A DNA stretch of 64,000 nucleotides from Rhodococcus sp. P1Y (GTDB lineage Bacteria; Actinomycetota; Actinomycetes; Mycobacteriales; Mycobacteriaceae). Location of the stretch: contig NZ_CP032762.1 of the NCBI RefSeq assembly GCF_003641205.1, positions 930,001 to 994,000 on the forward strand. Reading direction: 5' to 3'. Shown in pieces: positions 44,458 through 55,058 of this stretch. The notes beneath the pieces were generated by a model. It was not told the origin of the DNA, made no database searches, and saw nothing but the letters and a program-made list of their open reading frames with translations. The position numbers were made by a program, and so were the translations under genes. Position 1 is the stretch's first letter. Each line of letters starts with the position of its first letter.

Positions 44458-44500
44458 TTACGCCGGAAGGTAACTTTGCGCGCACGGGCGGCGTTACCGC
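44445..44500. repeat. Dispersed palindromic element, copy C (single unit)
   Basis: Left arm CGTGCGTGCGTAGTTAC (44445-44461), loop GCCGGAAG, right arm GTAACTTTGCGCGCACG (44470-44486), then a degenerate mini-hairpin GCGG-CGTTA-CCGC (44488-44500). Lies between the convergent TetR and alcohol dehydrogenase genes and contains both stop codons (TAG 44455-44457; TAA on the minus strand at 44494-44496). Probable bidirectional terminator. Confidence 0.88.
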
Positions 44501-45531
44501 AGGTCCCCCATGTCCAGGACGAAGCGGTAGCGCACATCACCGGCCTCGAGGCGTTCGAATGCAGTCTGTACTTCCGCCGACGGCATCACCTCCACGTCGG
44601 CGACGATGCCGTGCTCACCACAGAAGTCGAGCATCTCCTGGGTGTAGCGGCGTCCGCCGCTTCCGGCAGAGCTGAGCGATTTACGACCGACCAGCAGATC
44701 CATCGTCTCGATCGACTGCGGTCCGAGAAAGCCGACCGTACACAGTGTGCCGTCGAGTGCGAGCGTTTTCAGGTACGGCGCAAGATCGTGCGCGACGGGT
44801 ATGCAGTCGATGACGAAGTCGAATCGGCCCAGCTCGGCGGCCATTGCATCCGGGTCGGTCGATACCACCGCGCGGTCGGCGCTGAGTGCCTCGGCTTCTG
44901 TGACCTTCGAAGCAGAGGTCGTGAAAACGGTGACGTCGGCTCCCAGCGCGTGTGCGAATTTCACCGCGAGGTGACCGAGCCCTCCGATCCCGGCCACCCC
45001 GACGCGCATGCCCGGCCCAACGTTCCACCGCCGCAACGGTTCCCAGACGGTGATGCCTGCGCACATGAGCGGTGCCACAGCTGCGGGATCGACCGTTTCC
45101 GGGCGGTGGTAGACGAAATTGTCTCGCACGACGTATTCGCTCGAATAAGCCCCTATCGTGGTGGAGGCGTCGACGCGATCCCGGCCACCGTAGGTGAGCG
45201 TCGGGAATTCACGACAGAAGTTCTCCTGGCCGGCCGTACACATGTCGCACTGCCCGCAGGAGTCGACGATGTTGCCGACGGCGACGGCATCACCCGTCGC
45301 GAATTCGGTCACGGCGGAACCGACGGCGGTGATCACCCCGACGAACTCGTGGCCGGGTGTGACCGGGAAGTTTCCGCCGGGATCCGTCGTCGTGTGGAGG
45401 TCGGTGTGGCACACCCCGCAGTGGGTGACCTCGACGGCCACATCGTCGGCGCGGAGGTCGCGACGGTCGAATTCGTAGCGTTCGAGTCGCGAGTTCGCAG
45501 CGGGTGCTCGGTAGCCGAGTGCAGTTCTCAT
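44494..45531 (-). CDS. Zinc-dependent alcohol dehydrogenase (NADP-type, cinnamyl alcohol dehydrogenase-like)
   Basis: 345 residues from the ATG at 45531 with AAGGGG upstream. Catalytic zinc site in THCGVCHTDLHT and TPGHEFVGVI; structural zinc cysteines in CGQCDMCTAGQENFC; Rossmann motif VGVAGIGGLGHLAVKFAHAL. The layout matches the YahK/AdhC family, which reduces aldehydes. Divergent from a TetR regulator with two operator copies between, so probably aldehyde- or alcohol-inducible. Its stop lies in palindromic element C. Confidence 0.93.
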   Translation of the reverse strand: MRTALGYRAPAANSRLERYEFDRRDLRADDVAVEVTHCGVCHTDLHTTTDPGGNFPVTPGHEFVGVITAVGSAVTEFATGDAVAVGNIVDSCGQCDMCTAGQENFCREFPTLTYGGRDRVDASTTIGAYSSEYVVRDNFVYHRPETVDPAAVAPLMCAGITVWEPLRRWNVGPGMRVGVAGIGGLGHLAVKFAHALGADVTVFTTSASKVTEAEALSADRAVVSTDPDAMAAELGRFDFVIDCIPVAHDLAPYLKTLALDGTLCTVGFLGPQSIETMDLLVGRKSLSSAGSGGRRYTQEMLDFCGEHGIVADVEVMPSAEVQTAFERLEAGDVRYRFVLDMGDLR

Positions 45532-45552
45532 TCTTGCCCCTTCGATATTTCC

Positions 45553-45613
45553 AACCAACTGGTTAGTAATACGCTAGCGACCACGGCCGGTCCTGGCAAC
45601 TAACCAGTTGGTT
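45553..45613. promoter_or_regulatory. Two inverted TetR operator copies
   Basis: AACCAACTGGTTAGT occurs on the plus strand at 45553-45567 and, exactly, on the minus strand at 45599-45613. Each contains the imperfect dyad AACCA-AC-TGGTT. Centres are 46 bp apart, one near the dehydrogenase start (45531) and one near the TetR start (45636). Confidence 0.8.
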
Positions 45614-45635
45614 CTGAGCGAGATATGCTCGCCCG

Positions 45636-46226
45636 ATGGGTGACGCAGCAGCAACGAAGGAACGGATACTGGAAGCGGGCACGGTCGAGTTCGCGACGTA
45701 CGGGATCGCGGGCGCGCGGGTCGATCGAATCGCGGCGAACGCAGCGATCAACAAGTCGCAGATCTACAGCTATTTCGGGAGCAAGGACAAGCTGTTCGAC
45801 GCCGTGTTCGACAACCGGGTCGACACCGACATCGCGAACATTCCACTCGATGCCGACGACATTCCCTCGTATGTCGCAGCCTTGTACGACATGTACCTGG
45901 GAGACCCGGAACTGGTTCGGCTCATCACCTGGGCGCGGCTCGAACGTACTCCGACCGGCGCGTTGTTCCATCATCGTGGCCCGGATCATGACCGGGCGAA
46001 GCTCGATGCCCTCGCCGACGCTCAGAGGCGGGGAGTGTTGGTCGACGACATCACGCCGGAGGACATGTGGTCGATGATCATCTCGCTCGCAGCAACGTGG
46101 GCACAGTCGGCGATCATCCACGTCGCTGACGCCGACGAGGACACGGAGACCCACGACAGGCGCAAGGCCGCGCTGGCTTCGGCGGTCCGGCGGGCGTTCT
46201 GTTCGGCGGCTGAGCCGCATACTTGA
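45636..46226 (+). CDS. TetR-family transcriptional regulator
   Basis: 196 residues. Helix-turn-helix: KERILEAGTVEFATYGIAGA, RVDRIAANAAINKSQIYSYF, GSKDKLFDAVFDNR. Divergent from the alcohol dehydrogenase, with the two operators between, so it most likely represses that gene and itself. Its stop is directly followed by the cupin gene start, making a probable three-gene transcript to 47592. Confidence 0.93.
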   Translation: MGDAAATKERILEAGTVEFATYGIAGARVDRIAANAAINKSQIYSYFGSKDKLFDAVFDNRVDTDIANIPLDADDIPSYVAALYDMYLGDPELVRLITWARLERTPTGALFHHRGPDHDRAKLDALADAQRRGVLVDDITPEDMWSMIISLAATWAQSAIIHVADADEDTETHDRRKAALASAVRRAFCSAAEPHT

Positions 46227-46712
46227 GTGGTGAGTGAACTTCCAGGCTGGGCCGAGGGCCTCGGCTTTTCCCGCCACCCCGAGGGCGGTTGGTACAGCGA
46301 GACGTGGCGAAGTGGCGTCGAGATCCCGCAACTTTCTCTGCCCGACGGTTACGCCGGTGCTAGGCCCGCCGGAACCGCCATCCTCTTTCTGCTGCTCCCC
46401 GGGGAACAGTCTGCGTGGCACACGGTCCGCGGCACGGAGATCTGGCTGTATCACCGTGGCAGCCCAGTCGTTCTCGATCTCGGTGGCGACGGAACGCGGC
46501 CGGGCGAGGTGACTCCTCTCGTCGTCGGACCCGATTTTTCGGCGGGACACTCGCCGCAGCAGTTCGTGCCCCCGTCGACGTGGCAGCGAGCCAGGCCGCT
46601 CGGAGACGAGCCGTCGCTCGTGTCCTGCATCGTCAGTCCTGGGTTCGATTTCGCAGATTTCGCACTGGACAAGTCAGATTCGGACCGCGCTGGAGACGAA
46701 CTCGGTGGCTAG
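46227..46712 (+). CDS. DUF985 cupin-like protein
   Basis: 161 residues; start is GTG at 46227 or the next codon 46230. Family pattern: LGFSRHPEGGWYSETWRSGV, AGTAILFLLLPGEQSAWHTV, GTEIWLYHRGSPVVLDLGGD and SLVSCIVSPGFDFADFALDK. DUF985 proteins have a cupin barrel of unknown role; the His and Glu positions (WHTV, EIWLYH) could bind metal. Begins immediately after TetR and overlaps the next gene by 8 nt. Confidence 0.9.
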   Translation: MVSELPGWAEGLGFSRHPEGGWYSETWRSGVEIPQLSLPDGYAGARPAGTAILFLLLPGEQSAWHTVRGTEIWLYHRGSPVVLDLGGDGTRPGEVTPLVVGPDFSAGHSPQQFVPPSTWQRARPLGDEPSLVSCIVSPGFDFADFALDKSDSDRAGDELGG

Positions 46713-47592
46713 GAAGAAGAAGCAGGCGCCCGTCGCCGAAGGCGGACCTGTCGCGGGCAAGTACGAGATCTACACCGGCACATGTGAACTGGTTCGAGAT
46801 ACGTTGACTGCCAATGGCTGGACCATCGAGGTCAACGGCGTGCCGAGTTCCCACATCGACATGGACGACCCGTCGCAACTCGATTTCGAATACATGCGCG
46901 CGATGGCAGGATTGGTTCGGCACCACAGTTTTTCGGATACCCGGTTGCGCGCACTTCACCTCGGCGGCGGGGCATGCACACTGGCTCGATACTTCGCGGC
47001 GGAGTATCCCGACGCGCGGCAGGTGGTCGTCGAGCTGGACGGCAAGCTGGCCGAACTCGTGCGCGAGTGGTTCGACCTGCCGAGGGCACCGCTGCTGCGC
47101 ATTCGCGTCGGCGAAGCACGAGCAGTGACCGAGACGTTGACTGCGGACAGCCGAGATCTGATCGTCCGAGATGTCTTCGCGGGGGCGGTAACTCCCGCCT
47201 CATTGGCAACCGTCGAGTTCACCGAGCATGTCCGACGCGTACTGGCGCCGGGCGGCATCTACGTCGTCAATTGTGGTGACACACGTGATCTGACGCTGGC
47301 AAAGCGTGAAGCGGCGACGATCGGCAGCATCTTTCCGAACACCGTGATCATTGCCGATCCGGCGATGCTCAAGGGTCGCCGGTACGGCAACGTCGTCATC
47401 GCGGGTTGTGATGTGCCACTCGGCGAGGAGCCTGCCCTCGCGCGCGAACTGCTCGGAGGCGGCGTCCCCGCTCAGGTATGGCTAGACGAACGAGTCCGTG
47501 CATTCGCCCGTGATTCCAAGCCCCTTCGCGACTCCGATCTGCAGAACGACTCCGAACTGCAGAACGACCCCGAACCGCAGCGGGATACTTGA
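46705..47592 (+). CDS. Spermidine synthase-like methyltransferase-fold protein
   Basis: 295 residues from a GTG inside the cupin gene. Rossmann core with RALHLGGGACTLARYFAAEY, VVVELDGKLAELVREWFDLP, DLIVRDVFAGAVTPASLATV, which matches the spermidine-synthase-like family (SpeE fold). The polyamine-binding residues of true SpeE are not evident, and the aspartate of the D-V-F motif has no paired GGG(D/E)G glutamate, so polyamine synthesis is uncertain. The C-terminus carries a short charged repeat (DSDLQN, DSELQN, DPEPQR) from an 18-bp tandem repeat. Confidence 0.8.
   Translation: MARKKKQAPVAEGGPVAGKYEIYTGTCELVRDTLTANGWTIEVNGVPSSHIDMDDPSQLDFEYMRAMAGLVRHHSFSDTRLRALHLGGGACTLARYFAAEYPDARQVVVELDGKLAELVREWFDLPRAPLLRIRVGEARAVTETLTADSRDLIVRDVFAGAVTPASLATVEFTEHVRRVLAPGGIYVVNCGDTRDLTLAKREAATIGSIFPNTVIIADPAMLKGRRYGNVVIAGCDVPLGEEPALARELLGGGVPAQVWLDERVRAFARDSKPLRDSDLQNDSELQNDPEPQRDT
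47530..47583 (+). repeat. 18-bp triplicated repeat in coding tail
   Basis: Three 18-bp units, GACTCCGATCTGCAGAAC (47530-47547), GACTCCGAACTGCAGAAC (47548-47565) and a diverged third (47566-47583), encode DSDLQN, DSELQN and DPEPQR at the C-terminus of the spermidine-synthase-like protein. Length in multiples of three preserves the frame; a likely slippage product. Confidence 0.85.
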
Positions 47593-47656
47593 ACGCGTTC
47601 GGCAGTAGCAGCTTAGGGTGAAACGGTCAGCCCCTCGAACGCCCCAGGAGACACAG

Positions 47657-47950
47657 ATGGCGATCATCGCCTTGCTCGATCTGAAATTGCGCGCCGACAA
47701 GCTCGCCGACGCCGATGCCGTTCTGAACCGCGTCCTCGCCGACACCCGGGCGTTCGACGGGTGCCACGGCGTCGATGTGTGGATCGACGAAGCCGACGAG
47801 ACCCACTGGATCGCCTACGAGCGCTGGGAGTCAGCAGAGGCGGACGCGAAGTACCGCGAGTGGAGGGCAGGCCCCGGCCAGGCAACGGAACTCGGCGAAC
47901 TCCTCGCCGGCGCGCCCACGTTGACCAAATTCACGGTGTCAGAGGTCTGA
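47657..47950 (+). CDS. Antibiotic biosynthesis monooxygenase (ABM)-domain protein
   Basis: 97 residues from the ATG at 47657 with CAGGAG upstream. A single ferredoxin-like ABM domain: IIALLDLKLRADKLADADAV, VLADTRAFDGCHGVDVWIDE, THWIAYERWESAEADAKYRE. Small homodimers of this family include quinol monooxygenases and heme-degrading enzymes; no residue here decides the substrate. Last 20 nt overlap the convergent GGDEF-EAL gene. Confidence 0.88.
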   Translation: MAIIALLDLKLRADKLADADAVLNRVLADTRAFDGCHGVDVWIDEADETHWIAYERWESAEADAKYREWRAGPGQATELGELLAGAPTLTKFTVSEV

Positions 47951-49787
47951 CCGCCGGAAGCGGCGCCTCGGGTCGCCCGGTGTAGAAGCCCTGCACCATG
48001 TCGAAGCCGAGCTCGGCGGCAACACGGAGTTCGGCTTCGGTCTCGACCCCCTCCATGATGAGCGTCGCCCCGACCTCGCGCGCGAACGCTGCGAGGGCAG
48101 CTGCAGCCGCCCGTCGTGCCGGATCCGTGTCGATTCCGTGCACCAACGTGTAGTCGATCTTCAAGGTGTCCGGTTTCAACTCGACGACCTGGCGCAAGCC
48201 CGAGAATCCTGCCCCGACGTCGTCGACCGAGATCTTCACGCCTGCCGCACGAATTGCCTCTACCGACCGCGCGACCGACCGGTAGTCGTCGACGCGCTCG
48301 TGCTCGGTGATCTCCAGGTACAGCACGCGGCTGTCGAGGTGCGGTGCGAGCCGCGCCAACAGATCGGTGGTGCGGATCGTTTCGGCAGATGCGTTGAGCG
48401 AGACGAAGGCTGAACGGGGGAGGGTATGCATCGACTCGAGAGCTGCGTCGATGGCGGCGAGTTCCAGGCGTGGGCCGACTCCTGCCCCTGTCGCATCACG
48501 AAACCAGATCAGCGGTGACCCGTGCCCGAACGGGAAACGCGCCAGCGCCTCGTAACCGACCACTTCCGAGGTGAGCGTGTCGCATATCGGTTGAAAAACG
48601 ATTGTCGGACCGCCGTCGTCGAGAAGCGATTCGATCCGGTCGCGGATGCCGAGTGAGTCCTTGCGGCGTGGCGAAGTCTCGTCGTGCAGCTGAGTCTTGT
48701 TGCGGTACAACTCGATGTCTGCCTCGGCGACGAGGCGTCGCAGTATGGTGCCGGTGGCGTCGCCTCGGATGAGAGAGTCGCCGGCGGACCCGACGCTTGT
48801 CGTGAACGGTGGGCCGTTGAACGACAACTCCAGTGCGGTGCGGATCCGGATTTCGGCATCGCTCACCTCTGCCTGGGTGCCGAGGTGCACGACGACGAAT
48901 TCGTCGCCTCCGAGCCGGGAGACCACCGCGGCCTCGGACGCTGCATGCATCAGCCGCGCGGCCACTTCGACGAGTACCAAATCACCGGAGGGATGGCCGT
49001 ACCGGTCGTTGATCAACTTGAATCCGTCGACATCGATGACAACCACGCCGATGGCGCGCGCCTCGGCGCGTGCACCGACGCCTGCTCGGTTCGCCTGTTC
49101 GACCATGTCGAACAGGCCGCGGCGATTCAACAGCCCGGTCAGGGGGTCGAGAAGTGCACGGCTGGCCCGCTGGCGGAGGTAGCGCAGATAGGGCCGCAGC
49201 GCGAACGGAGCGATGAACAACGACCCGATTGTGACCGCCCGCGAGGCCGCCGACCACGGATCCGCGCCCGAATCGATGGACATCGCCGTCAACCAGATCA
49301 GCACCACTGCCGAAACGAACAGATGGGCGGCCAGCACCTTCGGTGAGGTAGCCACGATCGCGTAGATCGCGACGATGGACAGCATCGCGCAGCCCGGCAC
49401 CGCATCGAACGGGGTGTCGAAGGACAGCAGGATCGATACAATCCCGATGTCCGAATACAGCACGTACAAGGCTCCGACGCTTCTCCGCGGCCAAGCGCCG
49501 AAGAACCACAGCAGCGCCACGGGAACAGTCGACAGCGACGCAATGGCCACGAACACCGATTCGATCGTGGTGAACTGATCCGCTGGAATCATCAACGCGC
49601 CGGACAGGCCGAACGACAACGTCAAGACGCCGATGATCACCCTTGCCCATCTCATGCTGTCGGGAGCAGCGATGTCCTCGGTCTCGAAAGTGTTGATTCC
49701 GTTGGGATCCGAGGTGACGCGTGCATAGCGATTACGGCGAGGGTCGGCACTCGTACCTAGGTCGCCCACAGGCATCGGGCCTCTCAT
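47931..49787 (-). CDS. Membrane-bound GGDEF-EAL cyclic-di-GMP protein
   Basis: 618 residues; a GTG further in (VTSDPNGINTFETE) could be the true start. Five to six helices (about 45-205), then a GGDEF domain with VVSRLGGDEFVVVH and an EAL domain with VGYEALARFPFG, LYLEITEHERVDDY and KISVDDVGAGFSGLRQVVEL. The DDFG motif reads DDVG; other metal ligands look present, so phosphodiesterase activity is possible. Convergent overlap with the ABM gene. Confidence 0.92.
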   Translation of the reverse strand: MRGPMPVGDLGTSADPRRNRYARVTSDPNGINTFETEDIAAPDSMRWARVIIGVLTLSFGLSGALMIPADQFTTIESVFVAIASLSTVPVALLWFFGAWPRRSVGALYVLYSDIGIVSILLSFDTPFDAVPGCAMLSIVAIYAIVATSPKVLAAHLFVSAVVLIWLTAMSIDSGADPWSAASRAVTIGSLFIAPFALRPYLRYLRQRASRALLDPLTGLLNRRGLFDMVEQANRAGVGARAEARAIGVVVIDVDGFKLINDRYGHPSGDLVLVEVAARLMHAASEAAVVSRLGGDEFVVVHLGTQAEVSDAEIRIRTALELSFNGPPFTTSVGSAGDSLIRGDATGTILRRLVAEADIELYRNKTQLHDETSPRRKDSLGIRDRIESLLDDGGPTIVFQPICDTLTSEVVGYEALARFPFGHGSPLIWFRDATGAGVGPRLELAAIDAALESMHTLPRSAFVSLNASAETIRTTDLLARLAPHLDSRVLYLEITEHERVDDYRSVARSVEAIRAAGVKISVDDVGAGFSGLRQVVELKPDTLKIDYTLVHGIDTDPARRAAAAALAAFAREVGATLIMEGVETEAELRVAAELGFDMVQGFYTGRPEAPLPAVRPLTP

Positions 49788-49946
49788 CGTGGAACAGCGG
49801 CTTCCCCGTGAACCCCGCGCCTCACGCGTCTATCGCCTGTTCGCGGGCCCCGTCCCTGTCACGTGGACCTGTTTTCACACCGTACCAGCGCATAGGTAGC
49901 GAGAACCGCGCTTTGACCGGCTTGGGGTAGGACGCTTCGGTGACGT

Positions 49947-51484
<1,538 letters not shown>

Positions 51485-51505
<21 letters not shown>

Positions 51506-52561
51506 CGTGGACGCCAGCGTCGACCCGTTCACCTGTATCTCGAGCATGTGCTCGCCGGGGTAGTAGCGCCGAGTGGTGATGGGCCGGAACGAATGTGACT
51601 TCTCGACGACGACTCCTACGCCAGGCTCCAGTGTTCTGGTGGTCAGCTTGAACACCTTCGGCGTGCGGCCACCGTTGGCTCGGACGTGATGGATGACGTA
51701 GTCGATCGCAACAGCTTGCCTCGACGACGCGGAGATCTCGAAGCGCAACCTCATGTCGCCGCCGGCCTGCACGTGGGATGGCGTGACGGTCAGACCTGCG
51801 ACGGTGACGCCGTCGGGCGGGGCGAAGCCGAGGAGAGCCAAGGCGTCGGGATTGCCCTTCTTGATCAGGGTTCGAAGGGCGTGCCTCACGAGTTTCGGTG
51901 TGTTCACGTCCGGCTGGTCGGACCATTTCCGAGCTTGCTCGACGACGAGAGCTGGGTCGGTGCGGCTCAGATCGTTGAGGTGATTGGCGACCGACCGACG
52001 GACGTACTCGGACTCGTCGCGGTAGAGGGCGTCGAGGATGGCGATCGTCGCGTCCGGTCTCGCGGTGAGTGCCCTGACGCGCCTCGCCCACGGTAGGTAA
52101 AGGCGCGTTCCCTCGGAGGCGAGTCTGCGGACGTGTTCGTCGGGGTGCTCGGTCCAACCAAGTGCTGCCGCGAGAGTGACGTCGAGATCGGAGTCCATGA
52201 AGGTCCGGATCGCGAATTCCCCGCTCAGGCGCGACGTCAGATCTTTCAGAAGCGCCAGGCCCGCGTCGAATTCGGCGGGGCCCTCTGCGGTTGCTCGCGT
52301 CGCCACTGCCTCGCTGACGGGCCAGATCATCCAACCGGTGAAGGTCTTCTTGCGCAATGCTTTTCGGACGCTCTTCTCGAACGGCACGTAGCTGTCCGGC
52401 AGGTCCGTGAGTAACGCGTCGCGGACCAGGCGGGCTCGGTCGCTCAGGGAGAGTCCGGTGAAACTCGCGGTGGTCGCCGAGGTCGCGGGCATCGTCCCGC
52501 CGAGGCACTCGATGAGATCGTCGACGACGGATGCGCCGAGAAGTTCGTCTGCGGTGGGCAT
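51485..52561 (-). CDS. AlkC-like DNA alkylation repair protein
   Basis: 358 residues from the ATG at 52561. HEAT-like helices (about 1-265) with SGEFAIRTFMDSDLDVTLAA, WTEHPDEHVRRLASEGTRLY, DESEYVRRSVANHLNDLSRT and PKLVRHALRTLIKKGNPDAL match the AlkC/AlkD superfamily of 3-methyladenine glycosylases; the EYVRRSVANHLND helix is characteristic. A C-terminal beta domain (about 270-355) resembles the Ig-like domain of AlkC. Likely excises 3-methyladenine. Starts 2 bp after the flippase-like gene. Its C-terminal FQVTP and stop come from the 33-bp repeat. Confidence 0.88.
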
Positions 52562-52563
52562 CT

Positions 52564-54939
52564 TCAGACCATGTCCTTCTTCGTCAGCCAGCGCAGCGTC
52601 GGCCATCCACAGAACACGGGGAGCCAGCACGTGAGAACGCGATAGAGCAACACCGACGGAACGGCCACACTTGCCGGCAGCCCGAAGGCCGCGAGACCAC
52701 CGATCAACGCGGCTTCCACCGCGCCGACGCCGCCGGGGGTCGGCGCTGCCGATGCGAGCGTCCCGCCGATCATGGTGACGACGGTAACGGTGACGAACGT
52801 TGTTCCGCCGCCGAAGGCTTCGATGCTCGCCCACAGTGCTAGTGCTGCACCGAGAGTGGTTGCAGCGCAGCCGAGGATGATGATGGAGAATCGCTTGGGG
52901 TCCTTGGCCAGATCGCCGAGCTCGCCGAACACCTCTTTCAGCTGTGGCCGTACTGCGTTGCGCAACCAATGTCGAAGCGTGGGAACGAACATGAACGTCC
53001 CGACGATGCCGAGAGCGACGCCTGCGATCAGATACAGCACCGTCGGATCCGGCACGAAATGTGCGAGATCCGCCGACGTTCCCGCCACGACAGAGAAGAA
53101 GATCAACAACCCGACGTGGGTGATCACCTGTACCGATTGTTGCAGCGCCACAGCAGCTGTCGCACGCACAGCGCCGAGGCCGCCCTTCTGCAGGAAGCGA
53201 ACGCTCAAGGCGAGCCCGCCGACACCCGCAGGCGTCGTCGTCGCGGCAAAAGTGTTGGCCACCTGCATGATCGTCAGATGACGGAAGCTGACCAGGCCGG
53301 ACGCGCATGCCCACAGAGCCGCAGCAGCGCCGAGGTACGTCAGAGCCGAAACCGCTAGTCCCAGCAGAGCCCACCACCAGTTTGCCGAAAGCAATTCGGT
53401 CATGAACGTCGGGACCGCGCTGATGAACGGATATGCGACGTAGACGAGGCCGATCAGCAACACCAGCTGAATGATCTGATTGCGGGTGAACCGCGTGACC
53501 TGTTCGGCCCTGATCTTGTCGGCGTCCGTCTGTCTGACGATCTCGTCGCGCACCCTGTTCATGACTGCTTTGCCGTCGGGAACGGATTTGAGCACGCGCG
53601 TGGGTATTGCAGTTTTGGTCAGGCGCCCCGCGGCCGTGACGACGATGTCCTTGCCGAGCGTATCGATGGCTATACGTACGGCCCGTTCCTCACCGAACAG
53701 GGCAGACGTGGAGATCAACAGCTGCGCGACGTCGGACTGCATCTGCGCGTCCGACGCCCCGAGCTCGGCATTGGAGAAACCGCCGAACAGTGCCTTGCCG
53801 TCGTCGTTCCGCAGTTCCTCGCTGCGGAGGTCGCCGTGGGAGATCTGTACTTCGTGCAGCGTCTGGAGGCCGTTCCAGATACTGCTGGCGAGCGAGTCCG
53901 GCGAGGACTCGTCGACTGGAACGCCTGCGGGCGCAGTATGGGCGAAGAGCGCCCACCCGCGGGACAGTGCGGACACAGCGAGCGGCTTGCTGCTGGCGAT
54001 GCCGAGGTCACCGATGGCGATACCCATCAACGCCCGATGTTCGACGGCTCGGCGCATCGAGGCGTGCAGAGGCACGGACTCTTCGGCGCGGAAGGACAAC
54101 CACCGCCACGCCTGACGAAGGGCGCCTCCACTGCGCTGGTTCTGCCCGTACATCTCGACGATGACCTCGGGTTCGGTGCCGTCGGCTTTGGCGGAGAGCA
54201 CCAACGGCCCTGGGCCTGCCGGCTTCAAAACCTTGAACGACGTGACGGTATGGCCGCGGCGCGCGAGGAGCCGTACCGCGGCGTCGAGCGGCACTTCCAG
54301 GGCCGGCGTACCTACGACGAGGACGATCAGCGTTCCGACCAGCCAACCGACGGACAGGCCCAACATCGATCGCGCCGGCACAACCGTGCTGACGAAAAGG
54401 TGGATCGGTACGAACGCGAGGAGCAAGAACCACCAGACGCGTCGCCACCGGGCGGGGAGCCATGGTCCGGACACCGTCAGGACAGCAGCGAGCATCGCGA
54501 TCCACCGGGAATCGTCGAGGAATTGGGAGAGAAATGTGTCGAGCCGGTCCGGTACGTCGAGATGCCATGCTGGGGTCGAGATTCCGGTGCCGGTGATGGA
54601 CAGAGCCAGCCCGGCGATGATGCCTGCAGCGCCGTAGCCTGCGAGGAGCTTCCACTGTCGACCGGCGATCAGTCCGATCAGAATGCCGAACGGAAGCGCC
54701 AGGATTGCGATTCCGTAGAGGATGTAGACGAGGTTCGACTGGTCGGGACTGAGCACCCCGACGATGTTCGACACCGATGTCTCGAGTGCGTCCCATTGAT
54801 TTCGAGTGATCAGCGAACCCGCGATGACGGCGGCGAGCAGAATGCTCGCCAGCACCACCCGCAGGATGTCGCTGGTGCGCCTGCCTAGCGGTTGCAGCAG
54901 GCGTCCCGTCACCGGAATGTCTCGCCCGTCCACTCGCAC
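52564..54939 (-). CDS. Flippase-like (LPG synthase TM/UPF0104) protein with degenerate kinase domain
   Basis: 791 residues if started at the GTG at 54939; the start is uncertain because no ribosome site is visible. Seven or so N-terminal helices (about 20-230), a cytosolic kinase-like domain (about 240-470) with ISHGDLRSEELRNDDGKALF then GGFSNAE, and a C-terminal LPG_synthase_TM domain (about 480-790: NTFAATTTPAGVGGLALSVR, GGTLASAAPTPGGVGAVEAA). The kinase loop lacks the Asn and DFG metal ligand, so it is probably a pseudokinase or lipid-binding module. C-terminal domain relatives move or modify lipids. Common in mycolate actinobacteria. Confidence 0.85.
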   Translation of the reverse strand: MRVDGRDIPVTGRLLQPLGRRTSDILRVVLASILLAAVIAGSLITRNQWDALETSVSNIVGVLSPDQSNLVYILYGIAILALPFGILIGLIAGRQWKLLAGYGAAGIIAGLALSITGTGISTPAWHLDVPDRLDTFLSQFLDDSRWIAMLAAVLTVSGPWLPARWRRVWWFLLLAFVPIHLFVSTVVPARSMLGLSVGWLVGTLIVLVVGTPALEVPLDAAVRLLARRGHTVTSFKVLKPAGPGPLVLSAKADGTEPEVIVEMYGQNQRSGGALRQAWRWLSFRAEESVPLHASMRRAVEHRALMGIAIGDLGIASSKPLAVSALSRGWALFAHTAPAGVPVDESSPDSLASSIWNGLQTLHEVQISHGDLRSEELRNDDGKALFGGFSNAELGASDAQMQSDVAQLLISTSALFGEERAVRIAIDTLGKDIVVTAAGRLTKTAIPTRVLKSVPDGKAVMNRVRDEIVRQTDADKIRAEQVTRFTRNQIIQLVLLIGLVYVAYPFISAVPTFMTELLSANWWWALLGLAVSALTYLGAAAALWACASGLVSFRHLTIMQVANTFAATTTPAGVGGLALSVRFLQKGGLGAVRATAAVALQQSVQVITHVGLLIFFSVVAGTSADLAHFVPDPTVLYLIAGVALGIVGTFMFVPTLRHWLRNAVRPQLKEVFGELGDLAKDPKRFSIIILGCAATTLGAALALWASIEAFGGGTTFVTVTVVTMIGGTLASAAPTPGGVGAVEAALIGGLAAFGLPASVAVPSVLLYRVLTCWLPVFCGWPTLRWLTKKDMV

Positions 54940-55058
54940 GTGCGTCAACTTACAGTGCCTCGGTGTGGCACCCGGGGCTTGTGGGCGTGATGCACCGCTG
55001 TTGCCGCGAGGGCGGGGATCCCCCGTTCGAAATCGAACGATCGGTGCTCCTTGCCCAC

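Noticed and set aside
54940..55058. A TTCGAAATC stretch near 55027 resembling a tRNA T-loop in the gap between the GNAT gene and the flippase-like gene
   Set aside because: No acceptor stem, anticodon arm or D-arm can be paired around it; it is a short CGTTCG/CGAACG palindrome only.
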